In this document: positions 53,662-63,049 of the stretch, one piece after another | How the letters are laid out: each line of letters starts with the position of its first letter | How positions within the stretch are numbered: position 1 is the first letter of the stretch | Source of the DNA: UBA2705 sp963977105 | GTDB taxonomy: Bacteria; Pseudomonadota; Alphaproteobacteria; Micavibrionales; Micavibrionaceae | Length of the DNA stretch: 64,000 nucleotides | Direction: 5' to 3' | Assembly (NCBI GenBank): GCA_963977105.1 | Contig: CAXBNI010000001.1 | Span: 806,001-870,000, forward strand | The notes under the pieces: generated by a model | Seen by the model: the letters and a program-made list of their open reading frames with translations, nothing else | Database searches by the model: none | Told to the model about the DNA's origin: nothing | Program-made: the position numbers and the translations under genes

Positions 53662-54933
53662 ATGGGACGCCAGATCAATCCGAATGTCACCGCTTTAAAC
53701 AAAGCTGTTGGGCGCAAGCAATATCCACTCAAAACTCTCAACGTTATCAAGACTGCTGAAAGCGCGGCAGGCACGTTCACGATTACACTTTCTATCGACG
53801 CTGATTATGATGCTGATATGGCGCAAACTTTTAACATGAGCAAAGCGCAACATACATCGTTCATTGCGCAAGACGGCATTTACTTCCCTGTAGGTAGCGG
53901 GCTCGGTATACCGCCGCATAATGACAGCGCCGCACTACCGCGAATCTGCGTAGCTCTGCGTGATCAGCAAGCAGATGACCGTGATTACCTTGCGCCACAT
54001 GACGGTTATGCAGGGCCAGATTTATCAGCGCCAAGTAAAAAACTTCTTAAAAAAATCCAGCACGCGGCGCAAAGCCGCCCCCATTTATCAGTCAAGGCGC
54101 AACGCTTAAATGCAATATTAAACAGCGTTAATGATTTAAAGGAGCTGCAAGCGGTCTATGATGTTGCCGATATTCTTGAACACTTCCCCGACACGGTTAC
54201 AGCGCGAGACCTCTGGGCATTGCAGCCCGCAGCATCGATGACAAAAACATATACAATCATACCAGAGCCTGCACTTTCAAAGGCAGAAAACAAACCCTGC
54301 TTTAGCATTTCAGTACGCCGACAACAGGCAAGCGCGCCGCAGCGGCTTTTGGATGAAAACCCAGCAACAAACCAAATCCATGATGGTGAAGTATCTACCT
54401 ATTTATGCGCATTAAAAGCGGGCGATACATTGCCAGTTGTCAACATCGTTAAGCCGCAGAAAGCGTTTAAAGCTCCTTATGAACCACAGCGTGACGTCGT
54501 CTTCATCGCGCAAGGCAACGCCCATGAGCGTAGCCTCTCTTATCTACACGAAAAACAGGCAAACAAAGCAACGCTAAAACAACAGTTTATACTTGTTTCT
54601 GGATTCAAAACAGAAGCAGACATTCCAAAAAATGATGCTTTTAAACCGCTGGCAAAAGATGGGACATTAACGCGCATATATTACGCCCTTTCACGTGACA
54701 AAAAGGCCCCACACGCGCAAGGCCATGAACATTTTTGTACAGGCAAACGCGCAACCGAGATACTTGATGATATTGATTTAAATGCCTTGAACAGCCCTGT
54801 TTTTTACGTCGCTGGCGGCAATGCGTTTTGCGCTGCCATTGAATCGCAGCTCCAAAGCAAGCTTGGCGCAAAGGCTGATATTAGGATATCGGGTTCAAAA
54901 ACGAGAATTCAGAAGCCTTCTACGCCGTTATAG
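53662..54933 (+). CDS. Divergent FNR/CPR-type flavin reductase-like protein
   Basis: A 423-aa protein whose second half resembles the FAD/NADP module of sulfite reductase or cytochrome P450 reductase types. TKTYTIIPEP stands in the place of R-x-Y-S-I-S, GEVSTYLCALKAGDTLPV in that of G-x-x-S-x-x-L, RIYYALSRD matches the SRD motif and FYVAGGNAF the terminal CGD-like strand. Several canonical residues are changed: the Arg of RxYS is Lys and the nucleotide-binding GTGIAP is replaced (FIAQGNAHERSLSYL). The first 100 residues are unrecognised. A Fur box lies directly upstream, so a role in iron reduction or iron-limited redox is likely. GGGAG precedes the start. Confidence 0.65.
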   Translation: MGRQINPNVTALNKAVGRKQYPLKTLNVIKTAESAAGTFTITLSIDADYDADMAQTFNMSKAQHTSFIAQDGIYFPVGSGLGIPPHNDSAALPRICVALRDQQADDRDYLAPHDGYAGPDLSAPSKKLLKKIQHAAQSRPHLSVKAQRLNAILNSVNDLKELQAVYDVADILEHFPDTVTARDLWALQPAASMTKTYTIIPEPALSKAENKPCFSISVRRQQASAPQRLLDENPATNQIHDGEVSTYLCALKAGDTLPVVNIVKPQKAFKAPYEPQRDVVFIAQGNAHERSLSYLHEKQANKATLKQQFILVSGFKTEADIPKNDAFKPLAKDGTLTRIYYALSRDKKAPHAQGHEHFCTGKRATEILDDIDLNALNSPVFYVAGGNAFCAAIESQLQSKLGAKADIRISGSKTRIQKPSTPL

Positions 54934-54942
54934 GGCGCGGCC

Positions 54943-55371
54943 CTAATCTTCTTCTTGCTGACGGCGAAACGCATCAATGCCAATTTCATCCATGATGTCG
55001 CTATCTTTCTTCGCATTCTTCTTGGCTTCGGCCTCAGCGCGCGCCTCGGCGGTTAACTCAACTTTTTTCAACTCCGTAAAGCCTTCGCGCACGTCTTCAC
55101 GCGCAGCATCAACCAATAACTCCATTTTTTGCAACTCATCATCAACACGGCTGATTTTTTTACGCATCCCTGCGGCATAAGCACCAAAGAAACTTTGCGT
55201 ATCAAGGCTGTTCATATCTTCAACGGCCTTACTCTCACTTGCAACTTCATCAAGCATGGCTTGTTTACGCTGCTCAAGCTCTTCAAGAGTACGATAAAGA
55301 TCCGCCAAAACGCGCTGCTTATCATCAACGGTTTTTTTATACAATCTGATTAAGGGGTCTAATTCAGCCAT
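54943..55371 (-). CDS. fliJ: Flagellar export protein FliJ
   Basis: Small coiled-coil protein that works with the FliI ATPase in flagellar export. 142 aa, charged throughout, with two long helices (LIRLYKKTVDDKQRVLADLY and AAGMRKKISRVDDELQKMEL) and a basic tail. It follows fliI by 25 bases on the same strand, its usual place. ATG 55371 has AAAGG upstream; TTG 55377 is an alternative. Confidence 0.88.
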   Translation of the reverse strand: MAELDPLIRLYKKTVDDKQRVLADLYRTLEELEQRKQAMLDEVASESKAVEDMNSLDTQSFFGAYAAGMRKKISRVDDELQKMELLVDAAREDVREGFTELKKVELTAEARAEAEAKKNAKKDSDIMDEIGIDAFRRQQEED

Positions 55372-55396
55372 AGCCAAAAACCTTTACATGTTTGGA

Positions 55397-56794
55397 TCAG
55401 CGGCGATTTGCATTTTGCTGTCCATTGGGCGCAGTGCTCTGGTCTTGATGCCCTGCGCCATTACCGCGCGGCGCACCTAGGATTTGATTGAGCCTCTGGA
55501 AGCCTTCATCAATTGATGTTTTTTCTTCTTTGTTCTGGCGCAAAAACTCTTCAATTTGCGGATATAGCCGGATCGCTTCATCGACTGCGGGGTCTGAACC
55601 TTTACGGTAGGCGCCAAGGCGAATAAGCTCTGCCATATCTTCATAGGCGGTCAGCACCTGTTTCGCACGGCGTAATGTCTCATTCTGCATATCATCAAAG
55701 CAATGTGGCAGCGAACGTGAAACTGATTTTGTAACGTTAATCGCAGGATAGCGCCCGCGATCAGCAATTGAACGTTCCATCACAATGTGCCCATCAACAA
55801 TACCGCGTACCGCGTCGGCGACAGGTTCATTGTGGTCATCACCTTCAACAAGGACAGAGAATACGCCTGTAATCGCGCCCTCACCCTGCTCACCGGGGCC
55901 AGCACGTTCAAGTAATCGCGCTAACTCGCCAAATGTAGTTGGCGGATAACCTTTTGTGGTCGGCGGCTCGCCAGCTGACAGGCCAATTTCGCGCTGCGCC
56001 ATCGCAAAACGCGTGATCGAATCAATCAGGCAAAGTACTTGCTTACCCTGCGCGCGGAAATGCTCCGCTACGGCCAAAGTCATATAAGCGGCCTGACGGC
56101 GCATCAAAGCAGGTTCATCACCTGTCGCGACAACCACAACAGAGCGCGCGAGGCCTTCAGGGCCCAAATCATCTTCTAAGAATTCTTGTACTTCACGTCC
56201 ACGTTCGCCGACAAGGCCAATAACTGCGACGTCAGCTTCCATGTAGCGCGCCATCATTGACAGCAACACAGACTTACCAACGCCAGAGCCTGCAAAAATC
56301 CCCATACGCTGGCCTTGGCATATTGGAGTAAAACTGTTAACTGAGCGCACGCCCAAATCAAGTTTTGAGCCAATTCGCGTTCTGGAGTGTGCATTTGGCG
56401 GGCTGTTTTTTAATGGCACAGGGTGTGCGCCTTGTTTAAGCGGCCCTTTACCATCGACAGGGTGACCAAGCGCATTAATAACACGCCCAAGCCATGAATC
56501 GTCGGCCAAAACAACAGGCTGGGTATCTTGAATAACAGCCTGACAGCCAAGACCAACACCTTCTAATGTACCAAACGGCATCAACAATGCACGATGCTCA
56601 CGAAAACCAACAACTTCACAGGGAATGTCTTTATCAGGTTTCGGGCGCAAATGAACGATGGAGCCAATAGAAAGCTCACTACCAAACCCTGCAATCTCGA
56701 CAAGCAAACCAAGAATCTTAGTTACCTTACCGAACGATTCATTATCCGGTATTTGCTTAATTACGGCTTCTGCTTTTTGATACAGGCGATCCAT
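55397..56794 (-). CDS. fliI: Flagellum-specific ATPase FliI
   Basis: Export ATPase related to the F1 beta subunit. Walker A is FAGSGVGKSVLLSMM, Walker B is VLCLIDSITRFAMAQREI, and GLVGERGREVQEFL, GEPPTTKGYPPTTFGELARL and GRYPAINVTKSVSR are FliI-type. 465 aa is normal, with a Gln/Asn-rich tail. First gene of fliI-fliJ and divergent from ctrA, an arrangement seen in several Alphaproteobacteria. Confidence 0.96.
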   Translation of the reverse strand: MDRLYQKAEAVIKQIPDNESFGKVTKILGLLVEIAGFGSELSIGSIVHLRPKPDKDIPCEVVGFREHRALLMPFGTLEGVGLGCQAVIQDTQPVVLADDSWLGRVINALGHPVDGKGPLKQGAHPVPLKNSPPNAHSRTRIGSKLDLGVRSVNSFTPICQGQRMGIFAGSGVGKSVLLSMMARYMEADVAVIGLVGERGREVQEFLEDDLGPEGLARSVVVVATGDEPALMRRQAAYMTLAVAEHFRAQGKQVLCLIDSITRFAMAQREIGLSAGEPPTTKGYPPTTFGELARLLERAGPGEQGEGAITGVFSVLVEGDDHNEPVADAVRGIVDGHIVMERSIADRGRYPAINVTKSVSRSLPHCFDDMQNETLRRAKQVLTAYEDMAELIRLGAYRKGSDPAVDEAIRLYPQIEEFLRQNKEEKTSIDEGFQRLNQILGAPRGNGAGHQDQSTAPNGQQNANRR

Positions 56795-56888
56795 TTAATG
56801 CGAATATATCTTCTGTTTACGGTTAAATTTACTACACTTTATTATACATGAGTTCATCCATTAGCATGTAAAAATATTAAAATAATTT

Positions 56889-56972
56889 GTTAACGTTGTT
56901 AATATTTGTTAATATATTAGTAACCTAAGTTAACTTTTCGTCTGTCTCATATAGATAGCCTCGCGAGTTAAC
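56889..56972 (+). promoter_or_regulatory. Cluster of GTTAAC sites in the ctrA-fliI intergenic region
   Basis: GTTAAC occurs at 56889, 56929 and 56967, with further TTAA between. CtrA binds TTAA-N7-TTAA, and single TTAAC half-sites occur in its autoregulated promoter. The exact N7 spacing is not found here (nearest pairs are 5 and 6 bases apart), so autoregulation is suggested only. Confidence 0.35.
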
Positions 56973-57053
56973 TTTGGCTGTTACACAGATTTATTCAATG
57001 TTTATATGACAAAGAGCGTTATATGGGCGTCTATATTTAAAGGGAAATAGCAC

Positions 57054-57755
57054 ATGCGTGTATTATTGGTAGAGGACGATACGTCAACAGCAAAAAGCAT
57101 TGAATTAATGCTTAAATCTGAAGGTTATGTTGTTGATACAACGGATTTGGGCGAAGACGGCCTAGAAATCGGCAAAATTTACGATTACGATATTATCATT
57201 CTTGACCTCATGCTCCCCGATATGGATGGCTATGACGTTTTAAAAGCGCTTCGTGCTGCAAAGGTTGAAACCCCCATTCTTATCCTCTCTGGCCTCGCCG
57301 AGATGGAAAACAAAATCAAAGGCCTTGGCTTCGGGGCAGATGATTATCTAACAAAGCCGTTTGATAAGCGTGAATTAGTTGCCCGTATTCAGGCCATTGT
57401 TCGCCGTTCACAAGGTCACGCACAAAGCGAAATCAAAACAGGAAAAATCGCAGTTAACCTTGATGCACGTACGGTAAATATTGACGGTCAGCCACTACAC
57501 CTTACAGGTAAAGAATACGGCATTATTGAATTGCTGTCGCTGCGTAAGGGCACAACACTGACCAAGGAAATGTTCCTCAACCACCTTTATGGCGGTATGG
57601 ACGAACCTGAAGTCAAAATTATCGACGTATTTATTTGTAAATTACGTAAGAAAATTGAAAAAGCATCTGGCGGCGAAAACTATATTGAAACCGTTTGGGG
57701 CCGCGGCTACGTTCTGCGTGACCCGACAGAAGGCCAGCAACAAGTGCGCGCGTAA
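57054..57755 (+). CDS. ctrA: Cell-cycle response regulator CtrA
   Basis: Master cell-cycle transcription factor of Alphaproteobacteria. The receiver domain (1-118) has Asp8-Asp9 acidic residues, the phospho-acceptor Asp51 (IIILDLMLPDMDGYD), Ser79 and Lys101 (DDYLTKPF). The OmpR-type winged-helix domain (about 130-225) has GKEYGIIELLSLRKGTTLTK and CKLRKKIEKASGG. 233 aa and the N-terminal MRVLLVEDD are typical. CtrA controls flagellar, division and replication genes; its likely upstream kinase pathway is represented by the kinase at the start of the window. Confidence 0.97.
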   Translation: MRVLLVEDDTSTAKSIELMLKSEGYVVDTTDLGEDGLEIGKIYDYDIIILDLMLPDMDGYDVLKALRAAKVETPILILSGLAEMENKIKGLGFGADDYLTKPFDKRELVARIQAIVRRSQGHAQSEIKTGKIAVNLDARTVNIDGQPLHLTGKEYGIIELLSLRKGTTLTKEMFLNHLYGGMDEPEVKIIDVFICKLRKKIEKASGGENYIETVWGRGYVLRDPTEGQQQVRA

Positions 57756-57764
57756 TTTCATTTA

Positions 57765-58766
57765 ATGCGTAGGCACATATGCACATCCATTAAATTATTG
57801 ACCAAGGCAGCCGCAGTTGCCTTGGTTTTTTGTTACCTCTCGCTCTTTGCAGCGCAGTGGATTACGCCGATGAACTTAATTACGCCTTTTGTCTTTCAAT
57901 ACACCATTGGCGGCGCGGCGCTCTGCATTATCCTCGCCTTAGCCCGCCAGAAGAATTGGGCGACGGGCGCGGCGATATTAACGCTTCTTTTTGGCGGAGA
58001 ATACGTCACGGCGAATAATGTTTTTACGCCTGTGCCCTCTTTCATTGAGGGTGGCTATAAGCTAAACGTGATCAGCTTCAACCAATTGCGCCACAATGAA
58101 AATGCCGTTGATTTTCTACGTTCGGACGCTGTTAAAAATAGTGATTTGCTTGTCATCATCGAAGCCAACAAAAGCAGCGCGCAGCAAGCCGCAAAAATGA
58201 AAGCAGACTTCCCGCATCAATTCTATGCCATGGGTCTCAGCTCAAAATCTATGATTGTTCTTAGTCGCTGGCCGATGCTCAAGCTTGACCGCATACAAAT
58301 GTTTGAAGGCGACCTTGCGCAGAACTTTATCGTCACATTCCAAATTCAACCTTCTTCGGCGCAACATCCTATACAAGTTTATGCCTTGCACACCAAAGCC
58401 CCTATCCCCTATCGCCGTATAGAGGAGCGCAACGCAGAGCTTAGGTATTTAGCGCAGCTGATTGCGCAAGGGCGCCGAGACGCGCCACAAAGCCATATAT
58501 TGGCCTTAGGTGATTTTAACATCACCCCCTATAATCCACATTTCAAGGCCTTACTTAGAACCAGTGGCCTTGCCTTGCCCCCGAGCTATGCCCTTCCCGC
58601 ACATAGCTGGCCAAGTTTTGCGCCGTGGCTTTTACGGTTCCAAATTGATCACATGCTGATCAGTGATGGCCTTACGCCGCTATCATTTAGGACTTTGAAA
58701 GGTCAAGGTTCTGACCATTTGGCATTAGAGGGCAGCCTTCATATTCCTTCCACAAAGCAATATTGA
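57765..58766 (+). CDS. Endonuclease/exonuclease/phosphatase-family membrane protein
   Basis: A 333-aa protein with two or three N-terminal membrane helices (about 8-85) and an EEP domain facing the periplasm. Catalytic motifs are VIIEANK (Glu), LALGDFNITPYNP (Asp-x-Asn), IDHMLISDG and GSDHLALEG (His). The same architecture occurs in unannotated EEP proteins of many Proteobacteria; the substrate is unknown. It begins nine bases after the ctrA stop and may be co-transcribed with it. Confidence 0.88.
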   Translation: MRRHICTSIKLLTKAAAVALVFCYLSLFAAQWITPMNLITPFVFQYTIGGAALCIILALARQKNWATGAAILTLLFGGEYVTANNVFTPVPSFIEGGYKLNVISFNQLRHNENAVDFLRSDAVKNSDLLVIIEANKSSAQQAAKMKADFPHQFYAMGLSSKSMIVLSRWPMLKLDRIQMFEGDLAQNFIVTFQIQPSSAQHPIQVYALHTKAPIPYRRIEERNAELRYLAQLIAQGRRDAPQSHILALGDFNITPYNPHFKALLRTSGLALPPSYALPAHSWPSFAPWLLRFQIDHMLISDGLTPLSFRTLKGQGSDHLALEGSLHIPSTKQY

Positions 58767-58783
58767 CATAATTCAAAATAATG

Positions 58784-58812
58784 TTGCACTGGCACCATAT
58801 CTCAACTATACT
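58784..58812 (+). promoter_or_regulatory. Sigma-70-like promoter of pgsA-ribA
   Basis: TTGCAC, 17 bases, TATACT. The -10 matches five of six bases; the -35 is weak. The pgsA start lies 38 bases downstream. Confidence 0.4.
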
Positions 58813-58850
58813 CTGGGCATTACACAAACTTGAATTTGCTAGGTAGCTAT

Positions 58851-59408
58851 ATGCCCCTTAATATACCGAATATATTAACGCTTGCGCGCATTCTTACATT
58901 GCCGCTTTTACTTTGGATGATTTATCAGGATTCCGCGGCGTGGGCTTTATGGGCGTTTGCGCTTTATACCCTCAGCGCGATAACAGATTACTTTGACGGA
59001 TACTTTGCCCGTAAATTAAACCAAACCACAGCTTTTGGCACTTTCATTGACCCTATCGCTGACAAAATATTTGTCCTCGGCGTTTTACTCGTATTAGTTG
59101 ACCTCGCAACGATTAACGGCCTATGGCTTATTGCTGTGCTGATTATCATCATGCGCGAATTACTCGTCTCTGGCCTGCGTGAATTTTTAGGCCCGCATAA
59201 TATAAAACTCCCCGTGACCCAGCTTGCAAAATGGAAAACGACTATTCAAATGGTTGCTTTAGCGCTATTGATTTTAGCGCCCTCCCTCAGCATCGCATTG
59301 CTTGCGGGGCAAATCACATTATTAGTTGCTGCATTATTAACGTTTATTACAGGCACTCAGTATTTAGTGAGCGGCCTCAAAGCCATGAAGGATATTGATA
59401 GCAAATGA
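58851..59408 (+). CDS. pgsA: CDP-diacylglycerol-glycerol-3-phosphate 3-phosphatidyltransferase
   Basis: Makes phosphatidylglycerol phosphate in the inner membrane. The CDP-alcohol phosphotransferase motif is complete: DYFDGYFARKLNQTTAFG then TFIDPIADK. The N terminus PLNIPNILTLARILTLPLL and several membrane helices match PgsA. 185 aa from ATG 58851 with AGGTAGCT upstream; the frame is open to 58830. Overlaps ribA by four bases. Confidence 0.95.
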   Translation: MPLNIPNILTLARILTLPLLLWMIYQDSAAWALWAFALYTLSAITDYFDGYFARKLNQTTAFGTFIDPIADKIFVLGVLLVLVDLATINGLWLIAVLIIIMRELLVSGLREFLGPHNIKLPVTQLAKWKTTIQMVALALLILAPSLSIALLAGQITLLVAALLTFITGTQYLVSGLKAMKDIDSK

Positions 59409-60067
59409 CGCAGATAACATCAGCAAAACAAAAGACCGTCGAAATCGCAACGCTTGATACGCAGGTTCACGTCCCATGCGAACATGGTACGCATAAATCA
59501 ACGCCGCTTTTTATCACGTTTAATAACCTTGCTGATAAAGGCGAACATATCGCATTGGTTTATAATGGTGACCAATGGGCACATGACAATGCCACTAACC
59601 CACACGCACCGTTAGTCCGCATTCATTCTAAGTGCCTGACCGGTGACACGCTTGGTTCGCTTCTCTGTGATTGCGGCCCGCAGCTGCAGCATGCACAAGA
59701 AACAATTTCAAAACATGGTGGCGTTTTACTGTATATGGACCAAGAAGGTCGTGGCATTGGCCTTTATAACAAGCTGAAATGTTATTTCCTGAAAGCGACG
59801 CAAGGCATGGATACCTACGAAGCGAACCGCCATTTAAATTTCCCTGATGACATGCGTGATTATACGCCCGCAGCGCAAATGCTCGCAGCGCTTAATATTG
59901 AACGTATAAACCTGCTGACAAACAACCCTGATAAAGTGTCCCAAATCGAATCTCATGGCATTTCAATTGCTGAGATGGTGAGCACGCCAACATTTGAAAC
60001 GGTTGAAAATCATGATTACTTGGCTTGCAAGAAACACAAAACACATCACAATCTAAACATTAAATAA
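59405..60067 (+). CDS. ribA: GTP cyclohydrolase II (stand-alone)
   Basis: First step of riboflavin synthesis. Zinc and substrate motifs are intact: RIHSKCLTGDTLGSLLCDCG (three Cys), YMDQEGRGIGL and LLTNNPDKVSQI. 220 aa is the stand-alone RibA length; there is no RibB domain. The start overlaps the pgsA stop (ATGA). Other rib genes are not in the window and no FMN riboswitch was seen. Confidence 0.96.
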   Translation: MTQITSAKQKTVEIATLDTQVHVPCEHGTHKSTPLFITFNNLADKGEHIALVYNGDQWAHDNATNPHAPLVRIHSKCLTGDTLGSLLCDCGPQLQHAQETISKHGGVLLYMDQEGRGIGLYNKLKCYFLKATQGMDTYEANRHLNFPDDMRDYTPAAQMLAALNIERINLLTNNPDKVSQIESHGISIAEMVSTPTFETVENHDYLACKKHKTHHNLNIK

Positions 60068-60101
60068 TCTTTCTCACGCTTATCATTTTAAAGAGCTTTT
60101 T

Positions 60102-61190
60102 ATGAAGTATAAACATCTCCGCCCCTTGCTGTTTACGCTACCTGCGGAATGCGCACACGGCCTGTCAATTAAGGCGTTGAAATCTGGCTTAATGCCTGCG
60201 CCGATTAAACGCGATATTGATTACACAGCTTTGAAAACGCAGCTCTGGCATTTAAACTTCCCAAACCCAGTTGGCATGGCGGCAGGGTTTGATAAAAACG
60301 CCGAAGTCATTGCGCCGTTACTCGGCCTTGGTTTCGGTTTTGTTGAATGCGGCACAGTCACGCCCAAGCCGCAAAGCGGCAACCCAAAGCCACGTATTTT
60401 TAGGTGCCCCGATCAGCGCGCGATTATTAACCGCATGGGTTTTCCCGGAAAAGGCGTGAAGCTTTTCAAAGATAACTTGATCCATTTCCTCAACCATAAA
60501 CCGCGGCCAGAGGGCATTATCGGCTTAAACATTGGCATGAATAAAGACCAGAGCGCGCCAGCCGCAGATTATAAATTACTAATTCAGCAAATTGGCGCTT
60601 TAGCGGATTATATTACGATTAATATTTCATCCCCAAATACAGAAGGCCTGCGCGATTTACAGCACGCCGCACAATATTCTGACTTGATAAAGGCCGCACT
60701 TGATGCGCGCAGTAAGTATTGTAGCCACCACACGCCGCCACCACTGCTCGTGAAACTTGCACCTGACCTTCACGTAGCCCAGCAAGAAGCGCTTGCAGCG
60801 GCGAGCCTTGAAGTCGGCATAGATGGCTTAATCCTGACCAATACAACATTAGAGCGCCCCGATGCCTTGCCCGATAAATTTGCCGCAGAAAAAGGCGGGC
60901 TTTCAGGCGCACCGCTTAAAAACAAATCAACGCAAATCATTCATAATTTTTACGCACTGACAAAAGGTAAAATCCCTATTATCGGCGTTGGCGGCATTGA
61001 AAACGCCCAAGATGCCTACGATAAAATCAAGGCAGGCGCTTCGCTTGTGCAGCTTTATTCTGCGATGGTATATCACGGCCCTGAATTAGTGCAGGACATT
61101 AACCAAGGTTTACTAGACCTGATGCGGGCAGATGGCTATGCTCATATCAGTGAAGCGATTGGCGCAGCCCATAATCAAGAAAGAGCATAA
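60102..61190 (+). CDS. pyrD: Dihydroorotate dehydrogenase (quinone), class 2
   Basis: Membrane-associated pyrimidine biosynthesis enzyme that reduces quinone. The N-terminal membrane-binding helix LRPLLFTLPAECAHGLSIKA is class 2. The catalytic base Ser is in ITINISSPNTEGLRDLQ, and PVGMAAGFDKNAEVI, NRMGFPGKG and VGVGGIENAQDAYDKIKAGA are diagnostic FMN and phosphate sites. 362 aa. Follows ribA by 34 bases. Confidence 0.96.
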   Translation: MKYKHLRPLLFTLPAECAHGLSIKALKSGLMPAPIKRDIDYTALKTQLWHLNFPNPVGMAAGFDKNAEVIAPLLGLGFGFVECGTVTPKPQSGNPKPRIFRCPDQRAIINRMGFPGKGVKLFKDNLIHFLNHKPRPEGIIGLNIGMNKDQSAPAADYKLLIQQIGALADYITINISSPNTEGLRDLQHAAQYSDLIKAALDARSKYCSHHTPPPLLVKLAPDLHVAQQEALAAASLEVGIDGLILTNTTLERPDALPDKFAAEKGGLSGAPLKNKSTQIIHNFYALTKGKIPIIGVGGIENAQDAYDKIKAGASLVQLYSAMVYHGPELVQDINQGLLDLMRADGYAHISEAIGAAHNQERA

Positions 61191-61191
61191 A

Positions 61192-63048
61192 ATGAGACAC
61201 TGGCTTAACACCATTATGATTGGCGCAGCATTATGCGTAGCACCATTAAACGCAGCACACGCAAGCGATACAGCTGAACAAGCGACGGAAACTATCCCAG
61301 CTCACGGCGCAGTCGCCATGCATGGCGACATTAAATATGGTGATGATTTTTCTCATTTCGACTATGCGAATCCAGATGCCCCAAAGGGCGGTAAACTAGT
61401 CCTGCACAGTATTGGCAGCTTTGATAGCCTCAACCCATTTGTTATTAAAGGCACAAAAGCAGAGGGCGTAAGCTTCCTTGGCAGCTCGCTTCTCTACGCA
61501 CCGCTTATGGCACAAAGCTATGATGAACCGTTCACAATGTATGGCTATATTGCTGAGAGCATTCAAATGCCAGAAGACCGCAGCTGGGTACATTTCACTC
61601 TACGTGATAGCGCAGAATGGCATGATGGCACACCGATTACCGCCGCAGATGTCGAGTTTACGTTCCATCAAATGATTGAACATGGCATGCCATTTTTCAA
61701 AGCCTATTACGGCGACGTTGAAAAAGTTGAGGTACTCTCTCCGCATGATATTAAGTTCACCTTCAAGCATAATTTAAACGCTGAACTGCCGCTTATTCTC
61801 TCTCAGCTCACTGTACTGCCCAAGCATTACTGGGAACAAGACGGTAACGACATTAGCAAAACAAGCATGCAGCCACCGCTCGGTAGCGGCCCTTATCAGG
61901 TTGAAAGCGTTGACGCAGGGCGCTCATTAACATATGCGCGCGTTAAAGATTGGTGGGGCGCAGATTTACCACTCAACAAAGGCCGTTATAATTTCGACCT
62001 TATCCAGTATGATTATTACAAAGATTCAAATGTTGCCCTCGAAGCATTTCTTGCCGGTGAGTATGACATTCGCCTCGAAAACTCTTCGCTACAGTGGGAA
62101 AATGGATATAACTCCCCCGCCTTGAATGAAGGCAAAATCATTAAAGGTCAGTTTGACCATCAACGCCCCGCAGGTATGCAAGGCTTTATTTACAACATCC
62201 GCCGCGACGTGTTTAAAGACATTAAAGTACGCGAGGCCGTATCTTACGCCTTTGATTTTGAATGGGCGAATAAGCAATATGCTTTTGACGCATATCAACG
62301 TAACCAAAGCTATTTTGAAAACTCTGAGCTTGCGGCGCACGCCTTGCCTGATACCACGGAGCTTGCATTCCTTGAACGTTACAAAGGGCGCATACCCGAG
62401 AACGTTTTCACCGAACTGTACAAAGCGCCCGTTACAAATGGCAGCGGTAAAGACCGTAAAAACCTCAGCAAGGCCAAGAACATTTTGAAAGATGCTGGCT
62501 TTGTCATGGGCGAGGATAAAATCCTTTATAACCCTGATACGAACGCAAAGCTGAAATTCGAAATCCTCGCCGTTTCACCATTAATGGAACGTTGGACTTT
62601 GCCGTTTATTAAAAACCTCAAACGTATCGGCGTTGAAGCCAACTTCCGCATCATTGACCCTGCGCAATATCAAAATCGTGTGAATGCTTTTGATTACGAC
62701 ATGATTATCGGCACCATCGCCCAATCAGAATCCCCAGGCAATGAACAACGTGATTTTTGGGCGTCCGACAAAGCAGACATGCAAGGCTCTCGTAATTACA
62801 TTGGCGTGAAGTCACCTGTAATTGATGAGATCATCGAAGAGATTATTCAAGCACCTAGCCGCGCAGACCTGGTCGCCCGCACTCGTGCGCTTGACCGTAT
62901 ATTACTTGCCAATCATTATGTCGTGCCCCAGTGGTACTTAAACAAATGGCGCATTGCTTACTGGGCAACGCTTGGTCACCCTGAAGGCCTGTCACCCCAC
63001 ACACCAGGTTTTACCGATTTATGGTGGTCAAAAACAGGGGCGCAGTAG
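61192..63048 (+). CDS. Periplasmic peptide-binding protein, YejA-like
   Basis: Family 5 extracellular solute-binding protein for an oligopeptide ABC importer. From the Met at 61192 it has a signal peptide (about 1-25, ending AHAS). Landmarks are GDIKYGDDFSHFDYANPDAP, GSFDSLNPFVIKG, WHDGTPITAADVEFTF and VREAVSYAFDFEWANKQ, which resemble YejA. 618 aa is normal. No permease or ATPase genes follow, so the importer is encoded elsewhere. It starts one base after the pyrD stop. Confidence 0.88.
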   Translation: MRHWLNTIMIGAALCVAPLNAAHASDTAEQATETIPAHGAVAMHGDIKYGDDFSHFDYANPDAPKGGKLVLHSIGSFDSLNPFVIKGTKAEGVSFLGSSLLYAPLMAQSYDEPFTMYGYIAESIQMPEDRSWVHFTLRDSAEWHDGTPITAADVEFTFHQMIEHGMPFFKAYYGDVEKVEVLSPHDIKFTFKHNLNAELPLILSQLTVLPKHYWEQDGNDISKTSMQPPLGSGPYQVESVDAGRSLTYARVKDWWGADLPLNKGRYNFDLIQYDYYKDSNVALEAFLAGEYDIRLENSSLQWENGYNSPALNEGKIIKGQFDHQRPAGMQGFIYNIRRDVFKDIKVREAVSYAFDFEWANKQYAFDAYQRNQSYFENSELAAHALPDTTELAFLERYKGRIPENVFTELYKAPVTNGSGKDRKNLSKAKNILKDAGFVMGEDKILYNPDTNAKLKFEILAVSPLMERWTLPFIKNLKRIGVEANFRIIDPAQYQNRVNAFDYDMIIGTIAQSESPGNEQRDFWASDKADMQGSRNYIGVKSPVIDEIIEEIIQAPSRADLVARTRALDRILLANHYVVPQWYLNKWRIAYWATLGHPEGLSPHTPGFTDLWWSKTGAQ

Positions 63049-63049
63049 T

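Noticed and set aside
58790..58805. TGGCACC upstream of pgsA as a sigma-54 promoter.
   Set aside because: No GC at -12; the same region fits a sigma-70 spacer with TATACT.
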